Shown here piece by piece: positions 1-7,620 of a stretch of DNA of 51,412 nucleotides. Under the pieces are notes generated by a model. The model saw nothing but the letters and a program-made list of their open reading frames with translations. It searched no databases and was not told where the DNA came from. This DNA comes from Oscillospiraceae bacterium (GTDB taxonomy: Bacteria; Bacillota; Clostridia; Oscillospirales; Oscillospiraceae). Position 1 is the first letter of the stretch. The number at the start of each line of letters is the position of its first letter. The stretch lies in NCBI GenBank assembly GCA_017412765.1, contig JAFPWN010000002.1, positions 1 to 51,412 on the forward strand. Direction: 5' to 3'. The position numbers and the translations under genes were made by a program.

Positions 1-54
1 ATTGTTCTTGTATAGATTATAATACAAACTTTCAACTTTAGCAATATAAAGAAA

Positions 55-78
55 GGAACCTGCCAGTCGGCAGGTTCC
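55..78 (-). terminator. Palindrome P1, probable terminator after gpx and repeat A
   Basis: A perfect 10-bp inverted repeat, GGAACCTGCC, encloses the 4-base loop AGTC. Read on the minus strand it is followed by a T-rich run (TTTCTTTATATT), as expected for an intrinsic terminator. A near-identical palindrome (245-268) lies on the other side of the 141-bp repeat unit, so this hairpin may belong to a larger composite element or to a duplicated terminator. Confidence 0.6.
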
Positions 79-98
79 GAAGAGTGTAGACAAAAAGA

Positions 99-239
99 AA
101 AAAGCGTTGGATAAAGGAGGCGGGGATCTGTGAAGGGGCCGGCCGAGAGGCCCCTTCACGTCGCATAGCCCGCCCGCAGGCGTCATATTTTGCGCTCCGA
201 GAGCGCAAAATATGTTCGATGCGGAGACTTTGTCGACGC
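99..239 (+). repeat. Double-hairpin interspersed repeat, copy A
   Basis: This roughly 141-bp unit runs from AAAAAGCGTTGG to GTCGACGC and is repeated almost identically, in inverted orientation, at 9791-9930. It contains two strong hairpins. The first is GTGAAGGGGCC/GGCCCCTTCAC (130-140 and 149-159). The second has a perfect 14-bp stem, CATATTTTGCGCTC/GAGCGCAAAATATG (184-197 and 201-214), around a 3-base loop. No credible protein is encoded. The unit sits between the stop of the minus-strand gpx gene and palindrome P1. It resembles a small non-autonomous MITE- or REP-like element; no transposase is nearby to support that, so the class is inference. Confidence 0.75.
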
Positions 240-244
240 ATTGA

Positions 245-268
245 GGAATCTGCCGACTGGCAGGTTCC
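245..268. repeat. Palindrome P2, near-copy of P1
   Basis: GGAATCTGCC/GGCAGGTTCC with a 4-base loop, differing from P1 (55-78) at one stem base and in the loop. The similarity extends to short flanks (AGGAA on the left, GA then G on the right). P1 and P2 therefore bracket repeat A as direct repeats of about 28 bases. There is no T-run on either side, so by itself it is a poor terminator for gpx, whose stop codon is at 277. Confidence 0.7.
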
Positions 269-276
269 GAGGTATT

Positions 277-816
277 TTACAGAAGCGATTTGATGCACGC
301 CTCAACGTCCGCCATATCGGCTGTCGGCTCAAAGCGGGCTGCGACGTTTCCCTCACGGTCGATGATGAACTTTGTGAAGTTCCACTTGATGTCGGGCTTC
401 TTGTCCCAATCGGGATCCTTCTCACTGAACATCTTTTCAAGAAGCGCCTTATAGGGGTGCTCGTTGAAACCCTCAAAGCCCTTCTCGGACTTGAGATAGG
501 TATAGAGCGGAAGCTCGTTTTCGCCGTTGACGTCGGCTTTCTTCATCTGCGGGAAAGTAGTGTTGAAGTGCATAGTGCAGAATTCATGGATCTCATCGTC
601 AGAGCCGGGCGCCTGACCGCCGAACTGGTTGCACGGAATGTCAAGGATCTCAAGCCCCTTTTCGTGATAATCGCGGTAAAGCTGCTCTATCGGAGCGTAT
701 TGAGGCGTAAAACCGCAGCCGGTGGCGGTGTTTACGACCATTATCACCTTGCCCCTGTAATCGGCAAGGTCAAGCTCCTGCCCTCTCCCGGTCATAATTT
801 TGTAATCATAAATCAT
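277..816 (-). CDS. gpx: Glutathione peroxidase family protein
   Basis: A 179-residue cytoplasmic thiol peroxidase of the glutathione peroxidase/BsaA family, which reduces hydrogen peroxide and organic hydroperoxides, in bacteria usually with thioredoxin as donor. The peroxidatic residue is cysteine 34 in NTATGCGFT, where animal enzymes have selenocysteine. The family's CNQFGGQ and WNFTKF segments are present, and the length is typical. The start ATG has GGAGGG six bases upstream. It has its own promoter and is divergent from the polyphosphate operon, a neighbourhood that suggests stress defence. Its 3' region is occupied by repeat A and the P1/P2 palindromes. Confidence 0.93.
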   Translation of the reverse strand: MIYDYKIMTGRGQELDLADYRGKVIMVVNTATGCGFTPQYAPIEQLYRDYHEKGLEILDIPCNQFGGQAPGSDDEIHEFCTMHFNTTFPQMKKADVNGENELPLYTYLKSEKGFEGFNEHPYKALLEKMFSEKDPDWDKKPDIKWNFTKFIIDREGNVAARFEPTADMADVEACIKSLL

Positions 817-868
817 ATAAATCCCTCCGTTAATCTGATAGCGTGATATTTAATTTTGCTATATCAGA

Positions 869-897
869 ATTATACCACAGAACGCAATAATAATCAA
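869..897 (-). promoter_or_regulatory. Sigma-A-type promoter of gpx
   Basis: On the minus strand TTGATT (892-897) and TATAAT (869-874) are separated by exactly 17 bp, upstream of the gpx ribosome binding site. Confidence 0.75.
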
Positions 898-954
898 CAC
901 TCAAATAAAAAATGACAAAACTACACATTTATTTTATTTATTTCTCTTATTGTA

Positions 955-983
955 TTGACTAAAACTGCACTTTAGCGTAAAAT
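955..983 (+). promoter_or_regulatory. Sigma-A-type promoter of the polyphosphate operon
   Basis: TTGACT (955-960), a 17-bp spacer, then TAAAAT (978-983). It lies about 60 bp back to back with the gpx promoter and gives a leader of roughly 60 nt before the pap start at 1053. Confidence 0.7.
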
Positions 984-1052
984 TAAATAGTCATATTGTA
1001 TGCTCACAGCCTATATTGCTCTGATAATTTAGTCATAATGGAGAGATTGGAC

Positions 1053-2513
1053 ATGAGTAAAAAAGAAAACAAAGACGCTGTTAAATCCGAAATTTCCGAG
1101 CTTAAGGGAAAGCTGCTCTCACTTCAGCAGCCGCTCAGAGCTGCTAAGCTGCCGGTCATCGTACTCGTTGAGGGTTGGGCTTCCGCCGGAAAAGGCAGTC
1201 TTATCCGCGAGCTCATAAGCGACATAGACCCGCGCTTTTTCAATGTAGTGTCTCCCAAGATCGAGTCTGAGCAGTCTCGTCGTTACCCCGCCCTCTATCC
1301 CTATGCTCTCAGCATTCCGGAAAACGGGCAAATTATGTTCTTCGATTCCGGCTGGATGGAGGAAGCCGTCCGCAAGTATCTCCACAGAGATATCACTAAG
1401 GACGAATACAAGGCTCGTATTCGCACGGTAAACGAGTTTGAGCGTCAGCTCAGAGACGGCGGGTACGTTATCGTCAAGCTTTTCCTTGACATTGACAGGG
1501 ACGAGCAGGCTCGCCGAATGAACGCTCTGCGCGAGAACTACGAAACCGAATGGCGCGTAACGAGCGAGGATCTGTGGCAGAGTCACGAATATAAGCTCTT
1601 CCGCGAGACGTATAATGAATTTATGGATAAGACTGACGGCGCCGCAAAATGGCACATTCTCAACGGCGGCGACAGGCGCACTGCGATACGCGACGCTTTC
1701 AAGATCATCGTCTCATCCATCGAAGAAGCCATCGAAAGCGGAAAATACGTCGGAAAGCCCTTTGATGAGGACTTCCCCCTTAAGGAGATGCCGCTTCTAA
1801 AGGACGTAGACCTCTCCCCGACGATCGACGACGAGGCGTACAAAAAGGAGCTCAAAAAGCTTCAGGGCAAGCTAAAGGAGCTTCACAACGTCATATACAG
1901 AAAGCGCATACCCGTCGTTATCTGCTACGAGGGCTGGGACGCCGCGGGAAAGGGCGGAAACATCCGCCGCATCACAAAATCTCTTGACCCGCGCGGCTAC
2001 GACGTTAAGCCCATAGCCTCTCCCGAGCCGCATGAGCTGAACCGCCAGTATCTCTGGCGCTTCTGGAACCGTCTTCCGCGCTCCGGACATATCGCGATCT
2101 TCGACCGGACGTGGTACGGCAGAGTAATGGTCGAGCGCCTCGAGGGCTTCTGCTCCGAGCTTGACTGGAAGCGCGCGTACAACGAGATAAACGAGTTCGA
2201 GCGTCAGCTCACCGATTGGGGTGCAGTCGTGATCAAGTTCTGGATACATATCGACCAGGACACGCAGCTCGCCCGCTTCACCGACAGGCAGAACACGCCG
2301 GAGAAACAGTGGAAGCTCACAGACGAGGACTGGCGCAACCGCGAAAAGTGGCCTCAGTATGAGATTGCGGTCAACGAAATGCTTCAAAAAACGAGCACGA
2401 AGAACGCGCCGTGGCACATTATCGAGTCTAACGACAAGAAATACGCCCGAATCAAGACTCTCAAAATAGTAGTTGACGCCCTCGAAAAGGCGTGCAAAAA
2501 TCAAGAGCTGTAA
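1053..2513 (+). CDS. pap: Polyphosphate:AMP phosphotransferase (two-domain PPK2)
   Basis: A 486-residue protein made of two tandem PPK2 (P-loop) domains, as in the PAP class that transfers phosphate from polyphosphate to AMP. Walker A sequences are EGWASAGKG at residues 40-48 and EGWDAAGKGG near 293. The C-terminal half has the Walker B-like FDRTWYGR near residue 349. The N-terminal half has FDSGWM at that place, lacking the usual W-Y-x-R, so the second domain is probably the catalytic one. I chose the ATG at 1053 because GGAGAG lies seven bases upstream; an in-frame ATG at 1038 is less well placed. The next gene, ppk1, follows after 14 bases. Confidence 0.92.
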   Translation: MSKKENKDAVKSEISELKGKLLSLQQPLRAAKLPVIVLVEGWASAGKGSLIRELISDIDPRFFNVVSPKIESEQSRRYPALYPYALSIPENGQIMFFDSGWMEEAVRKYLHRDITKDEYKARIRTVNEFERQLRDGGYVIVKLFLDIDRDEQARRMNALRENYETEWRVTSEDLWQSHEYKLFRETYNEFMDKTDGAAKWHILNGGDRRTAIRDAFKIIVSSIEEAIESGKYVGKPFDEDFPLKEMPLLKDVDLSPTIDDEAYKKELKKLQGKLKELHNVIYRKRIPVVICYEGWDAAGKGGNIRRITKSLDPRGYDVKPIASPEPHELNRQYLWRFWNRLPRSGHIAIFDRTWYGRVMVERLEGFCSELDWKRAYNEINEFERQLTDWGAVVIKFWIHIDQDTQLARFTDRQNTPEKQWKLTDEDWRNREKWPQYEIAVNEMLQKTSTKNAPWHIIESNDKKYARIKTLKIVVDALEKACKNQEL

Positions 2514-2527
2514 AGGAATTAGTTTGT

Positions 2528-4657
2528 ATGTCAGCAAAGGAAAAGAAAAACGAAGGCGAAAAAGTTTATATCAACCGCGAGATCAGCTGGCTGCACTTCA
2601 ACGAGAGAGTTCTCCTTGAGGCGGCGGACTTGTCCGTACCCCTGCTCGAGCGGCTGAAGTTTCTCATGATATATCAGTCGAATCTTGAGGAATTCTTCCG
2701 CGTCAGGATCGGCATACACACCCACCGGGAGATGCTCGCTCCCGAAAAGTGCGACCCGATCTCCGGGATGTCCCCTACTCAGCAGATTGAAGAGGTCGTG
2801 CACATAGTCCGCGAGCAGCAGTCGCTTCTTGAGAGCATCTGGAAGAATATACGCAAGGAGCTCAAGGAAAATAAGATCGAGATCCTTGATTTCAATAAGA
2901 TCAGCAAGGTCGATGAGCTGATGAGCAAAAAGCTCTTCGGAGATATAAAAGACCTTCTCTTCCCCGAGATCATTGATATGCGCCAGCCGCTTCCGTTCTT
3001 CTGGAGCGGCGAGCAGAACATCATCGCGTTTCTCGGCAGGAACACGGAGCAGTCGCTTGCGATAATTCCGCTGCACAGAGTTCCGGCGTATATGAGCTTT
3101 GAGATCGAAGGCAGCCAGAAGATTGTTTTGACTGCCCAGCTCGTGCGTCACTTTCTCCCGCTTCTGCTTAAAAAGGAGCAGATAACGCAGTCCTGCGTGA
3201 TCGACGTCACGCGCAATGCCGACGTTTTCCTCTCCGATACGGATACGAGCTTTGACAAGGACTTCCGTCAGGACGTTTCGACAATGCTCTCCAAGCGCAA
3301 ACGCGAGATGCCCGTCAGAGTCCGTATCGACGGCAAGCTCACCGACTCCGCGCGCGCGGCTCTCATAAAAAAGCTCCGCATTCCCGAGAGAAACGTTTTT
3401 ACCCAGAACATTCCCTTCGACCTCTCGTTCCGCTCCTGCATCAACGGAGCGCCGGGCTTCAAATACGAGGACAGAAGACCCGCGAGAGATGTGGGGCTCA
3501 AAAAGGGCGAGTATTTCAAATACATAGAGAAACACGATCTCGTTCTGAGCTTCCCGTTCCAGAGCATGATGAGCTTTGTCGATCTCATCTATGAGGCTGC
3601 GGACGATCCCGACGTGCTTTCAATAAAGATAACGCTGTACCGTATGGCGGCGAGCAGTAAGATCGCAGCTGCGCTCGCATACGCCGCAGACAGAGGCAAG
3701 GATGTGACTACGCTTCTCGAGCTGCGCGCGCGCTTTGACGAGCAGAACAACATCGACTACTCCGAAATGCTCGAGGATGTCGGCTGCACGGTCATATACG
3801 GGCTTCCGAATCACAAGGTCCACTCGAAGCTCTGTGTGATCACCCGCCAGAAGGACGGCAATATATCCCACATAACACAGGTAGGAACCGGTAACTACAA
3901 CGAGGTCACCGGCGAGCAGTACACCGACCTCAGTCTTATCACCGCGAACGAGGCAGTTGGTCTTGAGGCGGAAGCGACCTTTGCTGCGCTTATGAACGGC
4001 GAGATCCCGCCCGAGGCGCACTCTCTGTGGATCGCTCCCCTCTCCTTCAAGCCGCGGCTTATCGAATTTCTTGACCGCGAGATCGAAAAGGGCAAGCGCG
4101 GCAGAGTTGCCATCAAGTGCAACGCGCTCAATAACCTCGACGTTATGGAAAAGCTCATCGAGTGCTCTCAGGCAGGAGTCAAGGTCGAGCTGTTCATCCG
4201 CGGAATCTGCTGTCTGAAGCCCGGTATCCCCGGCAAGACCGATAATATAACGGTCAAGAGCGTAGTCGGCCGTTGGCTTGAGCATTCGCGCATTTACAAG
4301 TTCGGCGAGGACGACGACGAGCGGATATTTATCGGCTCCGGCGATATGCTGAACCGCAATCTTGAGCGCCGCGTCGAGGCGTTTATCGAGGTCAGAACTC
4401 CGGAAACCAAAGCGCAGATGAACACGGTGCTCGACGCGCTCCGCGCCGACAAGGAGAAATCCCGCGTTATGCAGTCCGACGGCACCTATATCCGCGAAGA
4501 GGGCGGCGAGGGCACCTCATCGCAGGAGGCGCTTTACAGATACTTCTCTAATTATAAGGTAAGCCTTGCTGAAGCGCATGAAGAAAAGCATGAGGCGCCG
4601 GTCGAAGATGAGCCGAAGCTCGGCTTCTGGGACAGGATAAAACAACTTTTCAAATAA
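2528..4657 (+). CDS. ppk1: Polyphosphate kinase 1
   Basis: A 709-residue PPK1, the enzyme that reversibly polymerises the gamma-phosphate of ATP into inorganic polyphosphate. The N-terminal signature INREISWLHFNERVL starts near residue 15. The two histidines of the phospholipase D-like catalytic pair are visible: H432 in NHKVHSKLC, matching the autophosphorylated residue, and H586 in LEHSRIYKFG. The start is the ATG at 2528, with AAGGAA about nine bases upstream. It sits between the PAP gene and the ROK kinase, so polyphosphate synthesis and use are encoded together. Confidence 0.96.
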   Translation: MSAKEKKNEGEKVYINREISWLHFNERVLLEAADLSVPLLERLKFLMIYQSNLEEFFRVRIGIHTHREMLAPEKCDPISGMSPTQQIEEVVHIVREQQSLLESIWKNIRKELKENKIEILDFNKISKVDELMSKKLFGDIKDLLFPEIIDMRQPLPFFWSGEQNIIAFLGRNTEQSLAIIPLHRVPAYMSFEIEGSQKIVLTAQLVRHFLPLLLKKEQITQSCVIDVTRNADVFLSDTDTSFDKDFRQDVSTMLSKRKREMPVRVRIDGKLTDSARAALIKKLRIPERNVFTQNIPFDLSFRSCINGAPGFKYEDRRPARDVGLKKGEYFKYIEKHDLVLSFPFQSMMSFVDLIYEAADDPDVLSIKITLYRMAASSKIAAALAYAADRGKDVTTLLELRARFDEQNNIDYSEMLEDVGCTVIYGLPNHKVHSKLCVITRQKDGNISHITQVGTGNYNEVTGEQYTDLSLITANEAVGLEAEATFAALMNGEIPPEAHSLWIAPLSFKPRLIEFLDREIEKGKRGRVAIKCNALNNLDVMEKLIECSQAGVKVELFIRGICCLKPGIPGKTDNITVKSVVGRWLEHSRIYKFGEDDDERIFIGSGDMLNRNLERRVEAFIEVRTPETKAQMNTVLDALRADKEKSRVMQSDGTYIREEGGEGTSSQEALYRYFSNYKVSLAEAHEEKHEAPVEDEPKLGFWDRIKQLFK

Positions 4658-4675
4658 ATTACGGAGGATTGAATA

Positions 4676-5635
4676 ATGGCAAAAAAATACAATATCTGCC
4701 TCGACGTAGGCGGCACTAAGGTGCTCGGCGCGATCTTCAACGAGAATGACGAGATCATCTTTCGCCTGAAAAAGCGCTCCAAGAGCGGCGGCGAGGGCTC
4801 GCAGGACGTTGAAAAGGTCATCGTCAGCGTAGTTGAGGAGATGATCAAGGAGTCCGGCATAGATAAGAAGGAGCTGAATGCCATCGCCTCCTGCGCACCC
4901 GGCGTGATCGACCAGGACAAAGGCATCGTTGTTTTCACTCCCAATCTCCCCTGGCGAAACTACGACATCCGTGCTTCTATGGAAAAGAAGTTCGGCGTTC
5001 CGTTCTACGTCGGAAACGACGTTAATCTCGGCGTTCTCGGCGAGTACAAATTCGGCGCTGCGAAGGGATATAAGAATATCGTCGGCTTTTTCGTCGGAAC
5101 GGGCATGGGCGGCGGCCTTATACTCAACGGCGAGCTTTTCACCGGAAATCAGTTCAAGGGCGCGGAGTACGGTCATATGATCCTCGACCCGGAGGGACCG
5201 CTCTGCAACTGCGGTCAGCGCGGATGCCTCGAGGCGTTCTCCTCCAAACAGGGCATGAGCGCGTATATTCGTCAGCAGGTCGCGCGCGGCAGAAAAACCG
5301 TGATGGCGGAGCACGTTATTGACGGAGTATTCCGCTCAAAGCCCCTCAAAAAGGCGCTTAAGGAGAAGGATGAGGTCGCAACAGAAGCCGTTGACAGAGC
5401 CTGCCACTATCTCGCAGTCGCCACCGGCAATATGATAAACACCATCAGCCCTGACCTCGTCATCTACGGCGGCGGCGTTATCGAGGCTGTCGGCGACGTC
5501 TTCCTCAGGAAAATTCTTGCTGAGGTCGATCGCTACTGCATGCCGCAGATCAGAAACACCGTGGACATCAAAATCGCCGAGCTTGGCGACGATTCGATTC
5601 TCTACGGCGACCTCGCGCTTATAAATGGACTATAA
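4676..5635 (+). CDS. ROK family sugar kinase (glucokinase-like)
   Basis: A 319-residue ROK protein. The N-terminal phosphate-binding loop is LDVGGTKVLGA, the GTGMGGG nucleotide loop lies near residues 141-147, and the zinc motif is C177-x-C179-x4-C184 (CNCGQRGC), preceded by the family's E-x-G-H. It lacks a helix-turn-helix, so it is a kinase and not a repressor. The usual substrate would be glucose or another hexose, with ATP as donor. Its place as third gene behind PAP and PPK1 raises the possibility of polyphosphate as phosphoryl donor, known for some actinobacterial ROK glucokinases; the sequence itself does not prove this. GGAGG precedes the start. Confidence 0.88.
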   Translation: MAKKYNICLDVGGTKVLGAIFNENDEIIFRLKKRSKSGGEGSQDVEKVIVSVVEEMIKESGIDKKELNAIASCAPGVIDQDKGIVVFTPNLPWRNYDIRASMEKKFGVPFYVGNDVNLGVLGEYKFGAAKGYKNIVGFFVGTGMGGGLILNGELFTGNQFKGAEYGHMILDPEGPLCNCGQRGCLEAFSSKQGMSAYIRQQVARGRKTVMAEHVIDGVFRSKPLKKALKEKDEVATEAVDRACHYLAVATGNMINTISPDLVIYGGGVIEAVGDVFLRKILAEVDRYCMPQIRNTVDIKIAELGDDSILYGDLALINGL

Positions 5636-5643
5636 AAGTTTGA

Positions 5644-5674
5644 CCGCACGGCGATGAACCGTGCGGTTTTATTT
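5644..5674 (+). terminator. Terminator of the pap-ppk1-ROK operon
   Basis: CCGCACGG/CCGTGCGG hairpin with a 7-base loop, followed by TTTTATTT. It starts nine bases after the ROK stop codon and touches the distal end of the convergent prsW reading frame. Confidence 0.88.
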
Positions 5675-6377
5675 AATATTGAAAATGGAATTTATCCTCG
5701 CGCGAGAGCTTCTTTACAAGATTATACGCGACGAGGAACAAAACGGATACAAAAACTATAAAGATGATCGAATAAGCGTCAGCGTCAAGCGTCGCGATAA
5801 AATCGTAGCAGCCGTGGATAAACGCGGGAACCACAAGCGCAAGGACGCTGTTCTTCCTGGACTTTTCCTTGTAGGCCCAAAGGTCATATCTCTTCGCTGC
5901 GCCGTACTACGCGCCCATGAAAACGCCGAAGCAGGCGTGTCCCGGAACGGCGGTCACGGCTCTGAGCGCAGCCGTGCTGAGGCCGTATTCAAAGACGTAG
6001 CCGATGTTCTCCCAGAGCGCAAAGCCGAGTGAGACAGTCACCGCGTACACGACTCCGTCGAACTGGCAGTTGAAGGCCGGATTCTTCCAGGTCTTATATC
6101 TCAAAACGGCGTATTTGAAGCCCTCCTCCGCGTAACCAACGATTATGAAGTATAGTATCGCGTTATAAAGCGTCGTTTCCTCGGTAAAAAACATATTCAA
6201 GGCATAAATTCCTATCCGCTCGGCGTATGAAGCGAGAGTCGTCGAGATTATTCCGAGGAAAACAAGCGAGATTATAAGACCTATCGGTTCCGGCTCGAGT
6301 CTGTCCGCCTTGTAGATTTTTACGAGAAGAAATATCGCGGGTATGACAGCCGCCGCAATTAAAATATATCTGAGCAT
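5673..6377 (-). pseudogene. PrsW-type intramembrane protease gene interrupted by in-frame TAG
   Basis: Read from the ATG at 6377 (GAGG seven bases upstream), the frame encodes a membrane protein of the PrsW/CPBP-like glutamic or metallo-protease superfamily. It has several hydrophobic segments, the first motif EEGFKY and the second WENIGY, then PGHACFGVFMGA, and stops at a TAG (5907-5909) after 156 codons. Beyond the TAG the same frame continues for 77 more sense codons to a TAA at 5673. That part reads YGAAKRYDLW and then PAFIHGCYDF, the family's third motif (H-x3-D), plus a final membrane segment. Full length would be about 234 residues, normal for PrsW. The short product would lack the third motif. 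Either a recent nonsense mutation, read-through, or a sequence error explains this. Confidence 0.85.
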
Positions 6378-6449
6378 AATTAAGCCTCGCAAACTTTAAT
6401 ATTTCAAATATCTATTATACTATCCGGGTATGATAAATGCAAGTTTTTA

Positions 6450-6478
6450 TTGTTTAATTAAGGTTTCGATGCTATAAT
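6450..6478 (+). promoter_or_regulatory. Sigma-A-type promoter of the GT2-GtrA gene
   Basis: TTGTTT (6450-6455), 17 bp, TATAAT (6473-6478), in the divergent region between prsW and the glycosyltransferase. The AAGGAGG ribosome binding site follows at 6496. Confidence 0.75.
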
Positions 6479-6510
6479 TAGCCAAACAAAGAGAAAAGGA
6501 GGTGGCGTAA

Positions 6511-7527
6511 GTGAAATGCGCTGTACTTATTCCCTGCTATGAGCCGGACGAAAAGCTGACAAAGCTCAGCAGATCGCTGTCAGAAAAAGGCCTTTTTACG
6601 CTGATTGTTAACGACGGAAGCACAAAGAATCTCGAGATATTTGACGAGTGCTCTCTATTACCGAATATCGTAGTTAAAGGCTATGAAGTTAACCGCGGCA
6701 AGGGTCATGCGCTCAAGACCGGCTTTGCGTATCTCCGCTCGATGGGGTTCGACTCCTGCGTAACAGCCGATTCGGACGGTCAGCACACTCCCGATGATAT
6801 AATCCGCATTATGGCAGAGCTTGAAAGGACACCGCAAAAGCTCATTCTCGGCGTGCGCGACAAGGGGCTTATGCCGCCGAAATCGAAGATCGGAAACGAG
6901 ATGACCTGCAAGCTCTTCCGGCTCCTTTACGGCGTCCGCCTTACCGATACCCAGACCGGACTTCGCGGTATCCCCTTTTCAAATTATGACGGGCTGATGG
7001 CGATCAGAAGCGAGAGATATGAGTACGAGATGGAGATGCTCATTGATTCCGCCAAGCTCTTTTCCGGCATAGTCGAGATCCCGATAGAAACGATCTATAT
7101 CGAAGATAATCGCGGCTCGCATTTCCATCCTATCAAGGACGGCGCGAAGATTTACTCCGTTCTCTTCGGAAAGCTTCCGATCTTTCTCGTTTCAAGTCTC
7201 TTGGCGTTCATTATTGATTATAGTCTTTTTAATCTGTTTTATTACGTCATTTTCAAAAGCTCGATCATTTCAACAGTCATTGCCCGAGCTATAAGCGGAA
7301 GCGCAAATTATCTCATAAATCGCAACGTAGTTTTCAAGGGCAACAACGAAAAGTACACCTTCTGGAGATACTGGACGCTTGCGCTTTGCATTCTTGCGGC
7401 AAATCTGCTCCTTATACGGCTCCTTGTTGATATCGCAGGTCTGCCTGCTTTCCTCGCAAAGATAATCGTAGAAGTGATTTTGTATATCGTGAATTTCATA
7501 ATCCAGAACAGATGGACACACAAATGA
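6511..7527 (+). CDS. Glycosyltransferase family 2 fused to a GtrA-like membrane domain
   Basis: A 338-residue protein with a cytoplasmic GT2 domain (about 1-220: PCYEPDEKL, NDGS, and the metal-binding region ADSDGQH) followed by about four membrane segments of GtrA type (about 225-338). Such proteins usually move a sugar from a nucleotide sugar onto a polyprenyl phosphate, or help flip the product, for cell-wall or teichoic-acid glycosylation. The start is a GTG with AAGGAGG eight bases upstream. It is a single gene between its promoter and the terminator at 7555. The acceptor and sugar cannot be read from the sequence. Confidence 0.88.
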   Translation: MKCAVLIPCYEPDEKLTKLSRSLSEKGLFTLIVNDGSTKNLEIFDECSLLPNIVVKGYEVNRGKGHALKTGFAYLRSMGFDSCVTADSDGQHTPDDIIRIMAELERTPQKLILGVRDKGLMPPKSKIGNEMTCKLFRLLYGVRLTDTQTGLRGIPFSNYDGLMAIRSERYEYEMEMLIDSAKLFSGIVEIPIETIYIEDNRGSHFHPIKDGAKIYSVLFGKLPIFLVSSLLAFIIDYSLFNLFYYVIFKSSIISTVIARAISGSANYLINRNVVFKGNNEKYTFWRYWTLALCILAANLLLIRLLVDIAGLPAFLAKIIVEVILYIVNFIIQNRWTHK

Positions 7528-7554
7528 TTCTCCGCATAAAGCGACGAACGTAAA

Positions 7555-7597
7555 AACCCCTTGAGCCATACAGGTTCAAGGGGTTGCGTCTTTTCTT
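7555..7597. terminator. Bidirectional terminator between GT2-GtrA and MATE genes
   Basis: AACCCCTTGA/TCAAGGGGTT stem around an 11-base loop; T-rich on the plus side (TCTTTTCTTTTT) and A-rich on the left (so T-rich on the minus strand). It can serve both convergent genes. Confidence 0.85.
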
Positions 7598-7620
7598 TTT
7601 GAAACGGATCATCGGCGGAC

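Noticed and set aside
5907-5909. TAG recoded genome-wide as a sense codon
   Set aside because: Other genes here (ends at 35247 and 44328) use TAG as their normal stop, and no other gene contains an in-frame TAG.
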